Positions 26,512-35,308 of a stretch of 64,000 nt of DNA are shown piece by piece (the stretch's first letter is position 1; the number at the start of each line of letters is the position of its first letter). Source of the stretch: Novosphingobium percolationis (GTDB lineage: Bacteria; Pseudomonadota; Alphaproteobacteria; Sphingomonadales; Sphingomonadaceae); the NCBI RefSeq assembly GCF_020179425.1, contig NZ_JAILYM010000006.1, positions 248,001 through 312,000 on the forward strand. Direction: 5' to 3'. The position numbers were made by a program, and so were the translations under genes. The notes below the pieces were generated by a model. It saw only the letters and a list, made by a program, of their open reading frames with translations. It did not search any database and had not been told where the DNA came from.

Positions 26512-28845
26512 ATGTTCGACGTCAAAACCGTATCGATGGAATGGGGCGGAAAGACCCTCACCCTCGAAACCGGCCGCATTGCCCGTCAGGCCGACGGCGC
26601 GGTCCTTGCCACTTACGGTGAAACCGTGGTGCTCTGCGCGGTCACGGCCGCCAAGTCGGTGAAGGAAGGCCAGGACTTCTTCCCGCTGACCGTGCACTAC
26701 CAGGAAAAGTATTCGGCCGCCGGGCGCATCCCGGGTGGCTTCTTCAAGCGCGAACGCGGCGCCACGGAAAAGGAAACGCTGGTTTCCCGCCTGATCGACC
26801 GTCCGGTCCGTCCGCTGTTCCCCGAAGGATTCTACAACGAAATCAACGTCATCGCCCAGGTCCTGAGCTATGACGGCGAGACCGAACCCGATATCGTCGC
26901 GATGATCGCCGCCTCGGCTGCGCTGACCATCTCGGGCGTGCCGTTCATGGGCCCGATCGCCGCTGCGCGCGTCGGCTTCATCGATGGCGAATACGTGCTG
27001 AATCCGAAGCAGGATGCCGCGCTCGCCGACGGTCGCCTCGACCTCGTCGTGGCCGCCACCGACACCGCTGTGATGATGGTGGAATCGGAAGCCAAGGAAC
27101 TGAGCGAAGACGAGATGCTCGGCGCCGTGCTGTTCGCGCACGACGAAATCCGCAAGGTCATCGGCGGGATCATCCAGCTGGCCGAAAAGGCCGCGAAGGA
27201 GCCCTGGGAAGTCGACCTGTCGGATAACACCGCCGACATCAAGAAGAAGCTCAAGGACATCGTCGGCGCCGACGTTGCCGCCGCCTACAAGCTGACCGAC
27301 AAGTCGGCGCGTTCGAACGCGCTGAATGCGGCCCGCGCCAAGGCCAAGGCCGCATTCGCCGATGAAACGCCGCAGACCCAGATGGTCGCGATCAAGACGA
27401 TGAAGAAGGTGGAAGCCGACATCGTCCGTGGCGCGATTCTCAAGGACGGCCAGCGCATCGACGGTCGCACCACCACGCAGGTCCGCCCGATCGAAGCGAT
27501 GGTCGGCTTCCTGCCGCGCACCCACGGCTCGGCGCTGTTCACGCGCGGTGAAACGCAGACCATCTGCACCACCACGCTGGGCACCAAGGATGCGGAGCAG
27601 ATGATCGACGGGCTGGAAGGCCTGCGCTACGAGAGCTTCATGCTCCACTACAACTTCCCGCCGTACTCGGTTGGCGAAGTCGGCCGTTTCGGCGCTCCGG
27701 GCCGTCGCGAAGTGGGTCATGGCAAGCTCGCCTGGCGTGCGCTGCACCCCGTGCTACCGACCAAGGAAGAGTTCCCCTACACCATCCGCGTCCTGTCGGA
27801 CGTGACCGAATCGAACGGTTCGTCGTCGATGGCCACCGTCTGCGGCGGCTGTCTTTCGATGATGGACGCGGGCGTTCCGGTGAAGCGTCCGGTTTCGGGC
27901 ATCGCCATGGGCCTGATCCTGGAAGGCAGCGAATTCGCCGTCCTTTCGGACATCCTGGGCGACGAGGATCACCTCGGCGACATGGACTTCAAGGTGGCGG
28001 GCACGTCCGAAGGCATCACCACGATGCAGATGGACATCAAGGTTGCCGGCATCACGCGCGAAATCTTCGAAGTCGCGCTGAAGCAGGCTTCCGAAGGCCG
28101 CGCGCACATCCTGAACGAGATGACCAAGGCGCTGGGCGAAGCGCGCACCGAGCTTTCGGCGCACGCTCCGCGCATCGAGACGCTGCAGATCGACAAGTCG
28201 AAGATCCGCGACGTGATCGGCACCGGCGGCAAGGTGATCCGCGAGATCGTCGCCACCACCGGCGCCAAAGTCGACATCGACGACGAAGGCCTGATCAAGA
28301 TCAGCTCGTCCGACCTCGGCCAGATCGAAGCTGCCAAGAACTGGATCCTCGGCATCGTCGAGGAAGCGGAAGTCGGCAAGATCTATGACGGCAAGGTCGT
28401 CAACATCGTCGACTTCGGCGCTTTCGTGAACTTCATGGGCGGCAAGGACGGTCTCGTCCATGTCAGCGAAATGAAGAACGAGCGCGTGGAAAAGCCGACC
28501 GACGTCGTCAAGGAAGGCCAGGCCGTGAAGGTCAAGGTCCTCGAGATCGACCCGCGCGGGAAGGTCCGCCTGTCGATGCGCGTCGTCGACCAGGAAACCG
28601 GCGCTGAACTGGAAGACACCCGCCCGGCGCGCGAACCGCGTGAACCGCGCGGCGATCGTGGTGATCGCGGTGGTGATCGTCGTGGCCCCGGCGGCGGCCG
28701 TGGTGGCGACCGTGACCGTGGTCCGCGCCGCGAAGGTGGCGACCGTGGCCCCCGCCGTGAAGGCGGCGATCGTGGCACGCGTCGCGATCGCGACGACGGC
28801 CCGGCGCCCGACCACATGCCGGCGTTCCTCAAGTCGGACGACTGA
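26512..28845 (+). CDS. pnp: Polyribonucleotide nucleotidyltransferase (PNPase)
   Basis: A 777-residue 3'-5' phosphorolytic exoribonuclease of the RNA degradosome. Two RNase PH domains flank a helical linker, followed by KH (about 555-620, [17 protein letters not shown]) and S1 (about 622-695, [20 protein letters not shown]). The last 75 or so residues are an Arg/Gly/Asp-rich tail made of repeats such as GDRGPRREG, longer than in E. coli PNPase. It could bind RNA or a partner such as RNase E. Confidence 0.98.
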   Translation: MFDVKTVSMEWGGKTLTLETGRIARQADGAVLATYGETVVLCAVTAAKSVKEGQDFFPLTVHYQEKYSAAGRIPGGFFKRERGATEKETLVSRLIDRPVRPLFPEGFYNEINVIAQVLSYDGETEPDIVAMIAASAALTISGVPFMGPIAAARVGFIDGEYVLNPKQDAALADGRLDLVVAATDTAVMMVESEAKELSEDEMLGAVLFAHDEIRKVIGGIIQLAEKAAKEPWEVDLSDNTADIKKKLKDIVGADVAAAYKLTDKSARSNALNAARAKAKAAFADETPQTQMVAIKTMKKVEADIVRGAILKDGQRIDGRTTTQVRPIEAMVGFLPRTHGSALFTRGETQTICTTTLGTKDAEQMIDGLEGLRYESFMLHYNFPPYSVGEVGRFGAPGRREVGHGKLAWRALHPVLPTKEEFPYTIRVLSDVTESNGSSSMATVCGGCLSMMDAGVPVKRPVSGIAMGLILEGSEFAVLSDILGDEDHLGDMDFKVAGTSEGITTMQMDIKVAGITREIFEVALKQASEGRAHILNEMTKALGEARTELSAHAPRIETLQIDKSKIRDVIGTGGKVIREIVATTGAKVDIDDEGLIKISSSDLGQIEAAKNWILGIVEEAEVGKIYDGKVVNIVDFGAFVNFMGGKDGLVHVSEMKNERVEKPTDVVKEGQAVKVKVLEIDPRGKVRLSMRVVDQETGAELEDTRPAREPREPRGDRGDRGGDRRGPGGGRGGDRDRGPRREGGDRGPRREGGDRGTRRDRDDGPAPDHMPAFLKSDD

Positions 28846-28872
28846 TCGTCCGAGGCGAGAGCTGAAAAAGGG

Positions 28873-28902
28873 AAAGGCCCGCGAGCGATCGCGGGCCTTT
28901 TT
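28873..28902 (+). terminator. Rho-independent terminator after pnp
   Basis: A 12-bp perfect stem (28873-28884 with 28889-28900) with a GCGA tetraloop runs into a T tract, 27 bases after the pnp stop. Confidence 0.9.
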
Positions 28903-28982
28903 CTGTTGGTGCGGGGCTTGCGCCGCAAAGGTCAGTCACAGCGGGATGGGCAGCGCCGCCGCGCACCCTTCCGCAATGCTCG

Positions 28983-30179
28983 TCAGGCGGCCTTCTTCAG
29001 AGGCTCACCCGTTTCCCCGCCCGCTGTGAGGATCCGGTTCCTGCCACGTTCCTTGGCGGCGTAAAGCGCTTCGTCCGCCGCCTTCATCGCCGCGCTTTTG
29101 CCTGCAAAGGCGAATACGTCGGCAAGGCCACCGGAAAACGTGATCTGCCCGAACGGCATGTCGGTGGCGCGGTTGACAAGGCGGCGCTCGGCAATCTCCG
29201 CGCGTGCGCCGTCAAGCCGCTTCCACGCCTGCTGCAAGCTGAGGCCGCGGAACAGCACGGCGAATTCCTCGCCACCATGGCGCGCCACGTGGCAGCGTGC
29301 GTCGGAAATGCGGTCGAGCGTTTCGGCAACGACGCGCAGCACGCGGTCGCCCGCCGGGTGGCCATGCGTATCGTTGATGCGCTTGAAGTGGTCGATGTCG
29401 ACGAAGGCGATTGACAGCGGCTCCTTCGCCGCCTGCGCCTCGCGCAATTCGCGGTCGAACATGTGTTCGAAAGCACGGCGGTTGGGAAGGCCGGTGAGGT
29501 GGTCCTGATCGGCCGCGCGGCGGGTTTCCTCCAGCGTCGCCTGCAATTCCTGCGCGTGTTTCTCGCTGCGCGCAAGATCGCCCTCCATCACGCGGGTGTG
29601 ATCCATCATCGCGCGGGTAAGGGCGGTCAGTTCCGCGATCATGCCGTCGGTCGAGGTCGCGGTGCGCAAGTCATCGACATGGCGCTGCAGCGCGGAACTG
29701 TATTGGCTGGTAGCGCTGCGCGCGCCCTTCATCGTGTTGCCGAAGCTGGCGAGGCCTTCCTCCAACTGGCCCATCAGGTCGTGCAGCGTTTCCTCGGCCT
29801 TGGCTGGGCCGCCATCGCGCACCGCCTCGTCAAGCCAGCGCAGCGTTACCGGAAGGCCCTTTTCGGCGCGTTCCAGGATCATCTGGGCAAGGCGCGGGCT
29901 GGCGCCGGTGACGCAATCGTAGGCGATGCCGAGCGTGAAGGGCAGCACTTCGAGATCGTGGTCGATCAGGAAATCGGCGACCTTGCCCAGCATCCGTCGC
30001 TTGGCGGGAAGCCATATCTCGCGCGCGGTCGGGTCACGATAGACGCTCTGCGCGCCGTTGGCCGAGCCCGGGGCGTTCCCGCCCCGCTCTTGTCCCTCGT
30101 CGTCCTCGTCCGGCTGCATGCCAAACCATTGCCGCCAGCGGCTGCGACGGGCGCCGTCCCCCGAATCATGATCGCTCAT
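28983..30179 (-). CDS. Diguanylate cyclase (GGDEF domain)
   Basis: A 398-residue cytoplasmic protein without membrane segments. Residues about 60-225 are helical and probably a sensory or coiled-coil module. A GGDEF domain covers about 230-385, with DHLTGLPNRRAFE, FVDIDHFKRINDTHGHPAGD and the active-site signature as GGEEF. It should make cyclic di-GMP. No RxxD product-inhibition site is obvious in the expected place. It is monocistronic and convergent with pnp. Confidence 0.92.
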   Translation of the reverse strand: MSDHDSGDGARRSRWRQWFGMQPDEDDEGQERGGNAPGSANGAQSVYRDPTAREIWLPAKRRMLGKVADFLIDHDLEVLPFTLGIAYDCVTGASPRLAQMILERAEKGLPVTLRWLDEAVRDGGPAKAEETLHDLMGQLEEGLASFGNTMKGARSATSQYSSALQRHVDDLRTATSTDGMIAELTALTRAMMDHTRVMEGDLARSEKHAQELQATLEETRRAADQDHLTGLPNRRAFEHMFDRELREAQAAKEPLSIAFVDIDHFKRINDTHGHPAGDRVLRVVAETLDRISDARCHVARHGGEEFAVLFRGLSLQQAWKRLDGARAEIAERRLVNRATDMPFGQITFSGGLADVFAFAGKSAAMKAADEALYAAKERGRNRILTAGGETGEPLKKAA

Positions 30180-30277
30180 GCACGGGCAGGACGGCGCGCC
30201 AGCGACGAGGTTAACTGCGACCGGATGCGTAGCGGGGCAGTAACCCTGCCTTTACGCCTGCATCCGGCATACGCGCA

Positions 30278-30979
30278 TCAGCGGACGCGGGGGCCCCCGA
30301 ACGGCATGGGCGGGGGCGGGCGGCGATGACCGCGCGGCAATTGCGCCTGATACGCCCGACCGCAGTGATCGACGCAGTAAGGAAAGCCGGGGTTCACCTT
30401 TTCACCGCAGAAGTGGAAGTCCGGTTCGCCAGGATGACCCATAGGCCAGCGGCAGATGCGATCGTTCAGGTCCAGCAGGCTGGTCTTGTCGGCAATTTCC
30501 GGGCTGGGGCGCGCGGGCACAAGGCGGCGCGGCGGCGCGGGCGGGATCGGCGCCTGCTGGTCGCCGGGGCCTTGGCGCAGGAAGCCGCCAGGGCCGACTG
30601 AGACGATGCGCGGCTGCGGCGCGGCGGGCGTAGCCGAAGCCTCGGCAGCAGGAGCCGGCGCGGGAGCCGGAACAGGGCGCGGGGTAGGGACCGGCGGCGG
30701 CGCGACCGGCGCCGTGGCAACCGGCCTTGGCGCGGGGGCCGGACGCGGCTCTGGCGCAGGCGCGGGTTTCGCGACCTTGGGTGCCGGGGCGACGGCGGTG
30801 ACGTCCCCCTTGTCGCTGGGCTTGACCGGGGAAGGGCGGGCCTTCAGTCCAAGGCGGTGCGCCTTGCCGATCACGGCGTTGCGGCTGACCCCGCCGAGTT
30901 CGTCTGCGATCTGGCTGGCGGTGGCCCCGCCTTCCCACATCTTGGTCAGCTTCTCGATGCGCTCTTCCGTCCAGCTCAT
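30278..30979 (-). CDS. gcrA: GcrA-family cell-cycle transcription regulator
   Basis: A 233-residue protein. The N-terminal DNA-binding region is characteristic of GcrA (MSWTEERIEKLTKMWEGG, ASQIADELGGVSRNAVIGKAHRLGL). A long Pro/Ala-rich linker (about 55-150) follows, then a conserved C-terminal Cys/His-containing domain (NDRICRWPMGHPGEPDFHFC). GcrA works with methylation by CcrM and sigma-70 in alphaproteobacteria. The linker is longer than in Caulobacter GcrA. It is divergent from the ABC permease gene. Confidence 0.93.
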   Translation of the reverse strand: MSWTEERIEKLTKMWEGGATASQIADELGGVSRNAVIGKAHRLGLKARPSPVKPSDKGDVTAVAPAPKVAKPAPAPEPRPAPAPRPVATAPVAPPPVPTPRPVPAPAPAPAAEASATPAAPQPRIVSVGPGGFLRQGPGDQQAPIPPAPPRRLVPARPSPEIADKTSLLDLNDRICRWPMGHPGEPDFHFCGEKVNPGFPYCVDHCGRAYQAQLPRGHRRPPPPMPFGGPRVR

Positions 30980-31070
30980 GCCTTCACAATTCCTTCAAGG
31001 GGTGGAAGGCGCTGCTGCCTTCGTGTCCCGTAACTTGCCATCGGCCTGCGGGCGCGATACCCCACCCGCT

Positions 31071-31970
31071 ATGGCTGATCAATCGTCGCCCCTGGAAGGG
31101 GCATCTTCCCGGACCCCGGAGAACCGAACTTCCGCAACCGTTCGTGCTGGCGGTTTCCCGGCCCCCGGTACGCCGCTGTTCCGCAGCATCAACAGGCTCG
31201 GGCTGTGGACCCTCTATATGAAGGAGGTCCGCCGTTTTTTCAAGGTGCAGACCCAGACGATCTGGGCACCTGCGGTGACGACGCTGCTCTACCTGATGAT
31301 CTTCACCCTGGCGATGGGGCGGGGCGGGCGCGAAGTGCTGGGCGTTCCCTTCGCCAGCTTCGTCGCGCCGGGGCTTATCGCGATGGGCATGATCAACAAC
31401 GCCTTTGCCAACGCGAGCTTCGGCCTGCTGGGCGGTAAGATCCAGGGCACGATCATCGACTATCTGATGCCGCCGATTTCGGAGGGCGAGTTGCTGGCCG
31501 CGCTGGTGGGCGCCGCAGTGACGCGGGCGGTGCTGGTGGGCCTGGTCGTTTATGGTGCGATGCTGCTGTGGCCGGGCGTCAACCTGGAAATCCGCCACCC
31601 CTGGGCGGTCGTGTGGTTTGGTCTGATGGGCTCGATCCTGCTGTCGCTGATCGGCGTGGCGACCTCGATGTGGTCGGAAAAGTTCGACCATCTGGCCGCT
31701 GTGACCAACTTCGTCATCACGCCGATGTCCATGCTGTCGGGCACGTTCTACGTGATCAGCAACCTCGCCCCCGCGTTCCAGGCGGTCAGCCGCGTGAACC
31801 CGATCTTCTACGTGATCTCGGGCTTCCGCTTCGGCTTCCTGGGGCAGAGCGACATCGGCGATACCAACGCGGCCGTGATGCACGGAGGGCTAGGGCTGGG
31901 GCTGCTCAATGCGGTGCTGGCGCTGGGCCTTTACGCGCTGCTGCGTTCGGGATGGAAGCTGAAGAACTGA
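31071..31970 (+). CDS. ABC-2 type transporter permease
   Basis: A 299-residue inner-membrane protein. After a non-hydrophobic N-terminus of about 55 residues come six hydrophobic segments of the ABC-2 fold (TIWAPAVTTLLYLMIFTLAMG, then SFVAPGLIAMGMINNAF). It includes the family signature NFVITPMSMLSGTFYVISNL and closes with ISGFRFGFLG. It resembles the NodJ/YadH group of exporters. No ATPase gene is adjacent in the window, so its partner subunit must lie elsewhere or it is an orphan permease. Confidence 0.9.
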   Translation: MADQSSPLEGASSRTPENRTSATVRAGGFPAPGTPLFRSINRLGLWTLYMKEVRRFFKVQTQTIWAPAVTTLLYLMIFTLAMGRGGREVLGVPFASFVAPGLIAMGMINNAFANASFGLLGGKIQGTIIDYLMPPISEGELLAALVGAAVTRAVLVGLVVYGAMLLWPGVNLEIRHPWAVVWFGLMGSILLSLIGVATSMWSEKFDHLAAVTNFVITPMSMLSGTFYVISNLAPAFQAVSRVNPIFYVISGFRFGFLGQSDIGDTNAAVMHGGLGLGLLNAVLALGLYALLRSGWKLKN

Positions 31971-32003
31971 TCCTGTGGGATCAGTCCGGCGCGATCGGCG
32001 CGA

Positions 32004-32384
32004 TCAGTGCGAAAGTCCGCGACGCAGGCGATACCGCCCGTCGCGGAAGCCGTCGAACATCTGTTCCAGCGAGGGGTGATCCACCGGCCCAGCCTCTGCA
32101 TCCCCCAGCAGGTTCTGCTGGCTGACATAGGCGACGTAGCTGTTCTCGTCATTTTCGGCGAGCAGGTGGTAGAAGGGCTGGTCGCGTCGCGGGCGGATGT
32201 CCTGCGGGATGGATTCGTACCATTCCTCGCTGTTGGCGAAGACCGGGTCGATGTCGAACACCACGCCGCGGAATCCGAACAAGCGGTGGCGCACAACCTC
32301 GCCAATGCCGAAGCGCGCCTCCGCCACGGGAGGCGCTGAAACCTCGCGGCCAGCCTGGGGCGAAAAGAAGCTCGTTCGATCCAT
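32004..32384 (-). CDS. hspQ: Heat-shock protein HspQ (YccV-like, hemimethylated-DNA-binding domain)
   Basis: A 126-residue protein with the YccV/HspQ domain: GEVVRHRLFGFRGVVFDIDP, a variable loop, and RRDQPFYHLLAENDENSYVA followed by YVSQQNLL. In enterobacteria HspQ promotes degradation of denatured DnaA and modulates Lon; that role is inferred here. An open frame continues upstream through tRNA-Ser, but that is tRNA read-through, so the ATG at 32384 is used. Confidence 0.9.
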   Translation of the reverse strand: MDRTSFFSPQAGREVSAPPVAEARFGIGEVVRHRLFGFRGVVFDIDPVFANSEEWYESIPQDIRPRRDQPFYHLLAENDENSYVAYVSQQNLLGDAEAGPVDHPSLEQMFDGFRDGRYRLRRGLSH

Positions 32385-32530
32385 GCATACGGATATAGGT
32401 TTGCTGCCGGTGCGAAACAAGCGAGCAGCAGTGGATGAAATCGCCTTTTCCGCTTGTAAGCCCTGAATCCTTGCGCTAACGGCGCGCTTCCCGACCGGGA
32501 GTGGCGCTTGTCCCTCCCATGACACTTCGC

Positions 32531-32620
<90 letters not shown>

Positions 32621-32656
32621 CCTACTCAGATCCAAACATCTCGATACCGCATAAAT

Positions 32657-32676
32657 CCCCGATTTCCGGGGCTTTT
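32657..32676 (+). terminator. Terminator after tRNA-Ser
   Basis: A 5-bp stem CCCCG/CGGGG with a 5-nt loop is followed by CTTTT. It lies 37 bases after the tRNA 3' end, inside the element. Confidence 0.6.
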
Positions 32677-32771
32677 CGTCGTGCGCTGCCTTTGTATGAG
32701 TCTGCATTTGTTCTCATGGTGCTGGCGCGTGATATGGTGCGGGCCATGGTATGCGATTCGAGGCGTATGGT

Positions 32772-34133
32772 ATGGGCGACCTGAGCGACACCAAGGTGCG
32801 CAGTGCGAAGGCTACTGGCGCTGCCTATAAGCTAAGCGACGGGCAGCAGCTTTATCTGCACGTTTCCGCGTCGGGCGGGCGGTCGTGGCGCATGAACTAC
32901 CAGTTCGGCCGCAATGCTGCGGGCAAGATGGTTCAGAAGACTCTGACGATCGGGCGCTACCCTGCGATTTCGCTGAGGCAGGCGCGCGATGCGCGCGATG
33001 TGGCCAAGGCCCTTCTGGCACGCGGCATAGAGCCGAGGCCGCAAGATCTGTTCGAGCGCGCTGCGCCTCCGCCCGATGTCCGTCCTCGATTTGAAGCTGT
33101 CGCGCGGGATTGGCACAAGCTGCAGAAGGCCCGGTGGTCCAAGGTGCATGCCGAGGACGTTCTGGCCAGTCTCGAGGCGGACGTTTTCCCGGCGATCGGC
33201 AGCATGGCGATTGCCGACATAACGGCGCCGGAAGTGTTTTCGGTGCTGCAGGCCGTAGTCGACCGCGGGGCGGTGGAGACGGCGCACCGGCTTCGTCAAC
33301 GGATCAGCGCCATCTTCGTCTATGGTATAGCCCTCGCGATGGTAACGGCCGATCCGGCGCAGAACCTCGCGTTGGCGATACCGCAAAAGGCGAAGGCCAA
33401 GCCGCAGCCGGCGATCGTGGATCTGGACAAACTCCGGCAGTTGATCGTGGATTGCGAGGCGGAACGGTGCCGGGCGCCGACCAAGTTTGCACTGCGCCTT
33501 CTTGCCCTTACTGCGGTGCGGCCGAGCGAGGTTCGCGGCGCGCGATGGGAGGAGTTCGAGGATCTCGATGGCGACGCGCCATTGTGGCGCATACCGGCCT
33601 GGCGGATGAAGGGTGACCTCGACCGAAAAGCCGATCGAGCTGGCGACCACCTTGTCCCGCTGGCCCCGCAAGCTGTCGCCGTCATCAAGGCGACCAAGGC
33701 CATCAATGGTGATTTGCCGCTTGTCTTCCCTTCCGATCGCCACGTGACGCGACCGATGAGTGAAAACACGTTGCGAGCTCTCCTGATCCGGGCCGGCTAT
33801 TATCAGCGGCACGTGCCGCATGGGTTCCGAGCGGCTTTTTCGACCGTCATGAACGAACGCTGCGAAAGGGCGTGGCATGCGACCGGCCACACCGGCCTTT
33901 CGCCCGATCGTGCGATCATCGATCTGATGCTGGCTCACGTGCCGACCAACAAGGTCGAAGGCGCATACAATCGCGCTGCATACATGGAGAGGCGGCGCGA
34001 GTTGGCGCGTGAATGGGCGGATCTTTTGACGGCCGATATGTGGCCGCCCGAAGTTCAGTTGGGGCAGCCGACCAAATGGGCCAACAACACGGCCGTACGT
34101 GTGCCGCGTAAGCCCGCCAACACCGTGTCGTGA
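32772..34133 (+). CDS. Tyrosine recombinase / integrase, P4 type (DUF4102 N-terminal domain)
   Basis: A 453-residue integrase. The DUF4102 arm-binding domain covers about residues 1-85 (LSDTKVRSAK, LSDGQQLYLHVSASGGRSW). A core-binding domain and a catalytic domain follow: the first Arg in TAVRPSEVRGARW, the H-x-x-R in HGFRAAFST, and the Tyr nucleophile near the C-terminus in EGAYNRAAYMERR. P4-type integrases insert into tRNA 3' ends, matching its position beside tRNA-Ser. The ATG at 32772 fits the family start better than the one at 32751. It appears intact and could still excise the element. Confidence 0.95.
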   Translation: MGDLSDTKVRSAKATGAAYKLSDGQQLYLHVSASGGRSWRMNYQFGRNAAGKMVQKTLTIGRYPAISLRQARDARDVAKALLARGIEPRPQDLFERAAPPPDVRPRFEAVARDWHKLQKARWSKVHAEDVLASLEADVFPAIGSMAIADITAPEVFSVLQAVVDRGAVETAHRLRQRISAIFVYGIALAMVTADPAQNLALAIPQKAKAKPQPAIVDLDKLRQLIVDCEAERCRAPTKFALRLLALTAVRPSEVRGARWEEFEDLDGDAPLWRIPAWRMKGDLDRKADRAGDHLVPLAPQAVAVIKATKAINGDLPLVFPSDRHVTRPMSENTLRALLIRAGYYQRHVPHGFRAAFSTVMNERCERAWHATGHTGLSPDRAIIDLMLAHVPTNKVEGAYNRAAYMERRRELAREWADLLTADMWPPEVQLGQPTKWANNTAVRVPRKPANTVS

Positions 34134-34137
34134 TGAT

Positions 34138-34307
34138 TTAGCTGCGCGAGCCTATCCATTCGAGGACATCGGCCTCCCGCCAGCGCGAGCACTTTCGACC
34201 GAGCGACAACGGTTTGGGGAACTGATCTCTCGCCGCCAAGGCATAGATATATGAGCGGGAAAGGGACGTCATCTGCATGACGTCCTCGATGCGTAGGAGC
34301 CGGGTGG
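34138..34307 (-). pseudogene. AlpA-family regulator, start codon lost to an IS insertion
   Basis: The remaining 56 residues read TRLLRIEDVMQMTSLSRSYI, then YALAARDQFPKPLSLG and a C-terminal WREADVLEWIGSRS. This is an almost complete AlpA-type winged-helix protein, which in P4-like elements activates the integrase or acts as excisionase. Its first codons abut the TGACCTGCCCCC terminal repeat of the IS remnant at 34308, and no start codon remains in frame at the native position. The frame is open into the IS end, so a fusion starting at 34410 could still be translated. Confidence 0.75.
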
Positions 34308-34649
34308 TGACCTGCCCCCCGCTGGTCCCGCGGTCATAACGAGAGTCTGCCGGTTTGATATTCGTGCTGCTCCACCGGCACAAGCGCGTCGGGTGTGACG
34401 CTTCCATCATGCAGGAACGCCCGACGCGCTTGTGCCGGTGTTCGGTTCCCCAGGGATGAGTGCGGCCGGACGTTGTTGTAGTCGTAGCGCCAGACGGCCA
34501 GCTTGCGCCGGGCGTCAGCCAAGCTGTCGAACAGTTCCTCGTTCAGGAACTCGTCGCGCAGCGACCCATTGAACGATTCAATGAACGCATTCTGCTGCGG
34601 CTTGCCGGGATCGATGTAGTGCCACTCGACCCGGTTTTCGCTGGCCCAC
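34308..34649 (-). mobile_element. IS3-family insertion sequence remnant (right end)
   Basis: One terminal repeat-like end, TGACCTGCCCCC at 34308-34319, lies 14 bases beyond the transposase stop, as in IS3-family right ends. The other end of the IS is missing: coding sequence stops abruptly at the first CRISPR repeat. Confidence 0.75.
34334..34649 (-). pseudogene. IS3-family transposase OrfB, C-terminal fragment
   Basis: About 105 C-terminal residues of an IS3-type DDE transposase remain. They begin at [20 protein letters not shown] and contain the third catalytic residue in [12 protein letters not shown], then [14 protein letters not shown]. The first two Asp of the DDE triad and OrfA are gone, so it cannot transpose. 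Its reading frame runs straight into CRISPR repeat sequence, which marks the breakpoint. Confidence 0.85.
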
Positions 34650-34943
34650 TTCGCCCCTTCGCGGGGGCGTGGATCGAAACGCGTTGGTCCCGGTCGGCGC
34701 GATGGGGCCGAAAGGGGTCGCCCCTTCGCGGGGGCGTGGATCGAAACCTCGCCGCCGACCGGTCGCTCGCGATCGAGTTCAAGGGTCGCCCCTTCGCGGG
34801 GGCGTGGATCGAAACACGACGTTCGCCTACACCTCAACGCAGCTTGGCGTCGCCCCTTCGCGGGGGCGTGGATCGAAACTATCGTGGTGCTTACAGCAGC
34901 GCGCGGGCGGCGGTCGCCCCTTCGCGGGGGCGTGGATCGAAAC
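34650..34943 (+). CRISPR. Five-repeat CRISPR array, type I-C-like repeat, no leader, no cas genes in window
   Basis: Four identical 31-nt repeats lie at 34717, 34785, 34849 and 34913. A fifth at 34651-34680 matches except for its first base. Each begins GTCGCCCC, has a TTCG-centred inverted repeat, and ends GTGGATCGAAAC, close to type I-C repeats. Four spacers of 36, 37, 33 and 33 bases (34681, 34748, 34816, 34880) are all different. By repeat orientation the leader should lie to the left, but the IS remnant is there instead. New spacer acquisition is therefore unlikely. Expression would need an outside promoter and host Cas proteins. Confidence 0.93.
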
Positions 34944-34984
34944 GCTGGGGTGGTTTTCCAACGTGCCCCGGTTGATGGTCGGCG

Positions 34985-35197
34985 GTTCGTCTGCACCTCG
35001 AGCAAGCGGAAACGTTGCAAGTGCGAGCACCCAGCTCCGCTCGAATGCGACGGAAGGCGCACGGCCGGAAAAGCGGGGCGTGCGACGCGCCGATCTGCGA
35101 GCGGCGTACGACGTCGCCTGCACCGGGTAAGGATCTGTGCTTGAAGCACGCGGTCGAGTTCGAGATGTGGAAAGCGGCGCGAGCTGGCGGGAATTGA
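34985..35197 (+). pseudogene. Frameshifted Cys-rich (zinc-binding-like) small protein
   Basis: Two overlapping frames carry the halves of what looks like one Cys/His-rich protein. The frame of 34884-35144 has [17 protein letters not shown] and the frame of 35015-35197 has [13 protein letters not shown] followed by [13 protein letters not shown]. Joined across a shift near 35060-35075 they give the Cys spacing of small phage or island zinc-finger proteins. Neither half is complete alone. The resemblance is by eye and the call is tentative. Confidence 0.35.
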
Positions 35198-35211
35198 GCC
35201 CTCGTTCTCAT

Positions 35212-35232
35212 GGGGGTATATTTGGGGGTATA
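35212..35232 (+). repeat. Paired GGGGGTATA direct repeats near attR
   Basis: GGGGGTATA occurs at 35212-35220 and 35224-35232, twelve bases apart centre to centre, about 63 bases inside attR. Spacing close to one helical turn and position suggest arm-type binding sites for the integrase or AlpA. Confidence 0.45.
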
Positions 35233-35294
35233 GATCAGAAAGATTTTCGCAAAAACCACGAAATTGTGCCATTTAACTTGCACCTTGTGACGGT

Positions 35295-35308
35295 CACCCT
35301 CTCCGCCA
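35295..35308 (+). repeat. attR: 14-bp direct repeat of the tRNA-Ser 3' end
   Basis: CACCCTCTCCGCCA is identical to the tRNA-Ser 3' end at 32607-32620. No tRNA structure accompanies it, so it marks the right boundary of the element. Confidence 0.85.

Noticed and set aside
28640..28800. GGCGATCGTGG-like tandem DNA repeats
   Set aside because: They are the coding sequence of the PNPase Arg/Gly-rich tail, not an independent repeat element.
34669..35130. Open frame across the CRISPR array (repeat-encoded [14 protein letters not shown] peptide)
   Set aside because: The product is translated CRISPR repeat, a common false protein call; no ribosome site is present.
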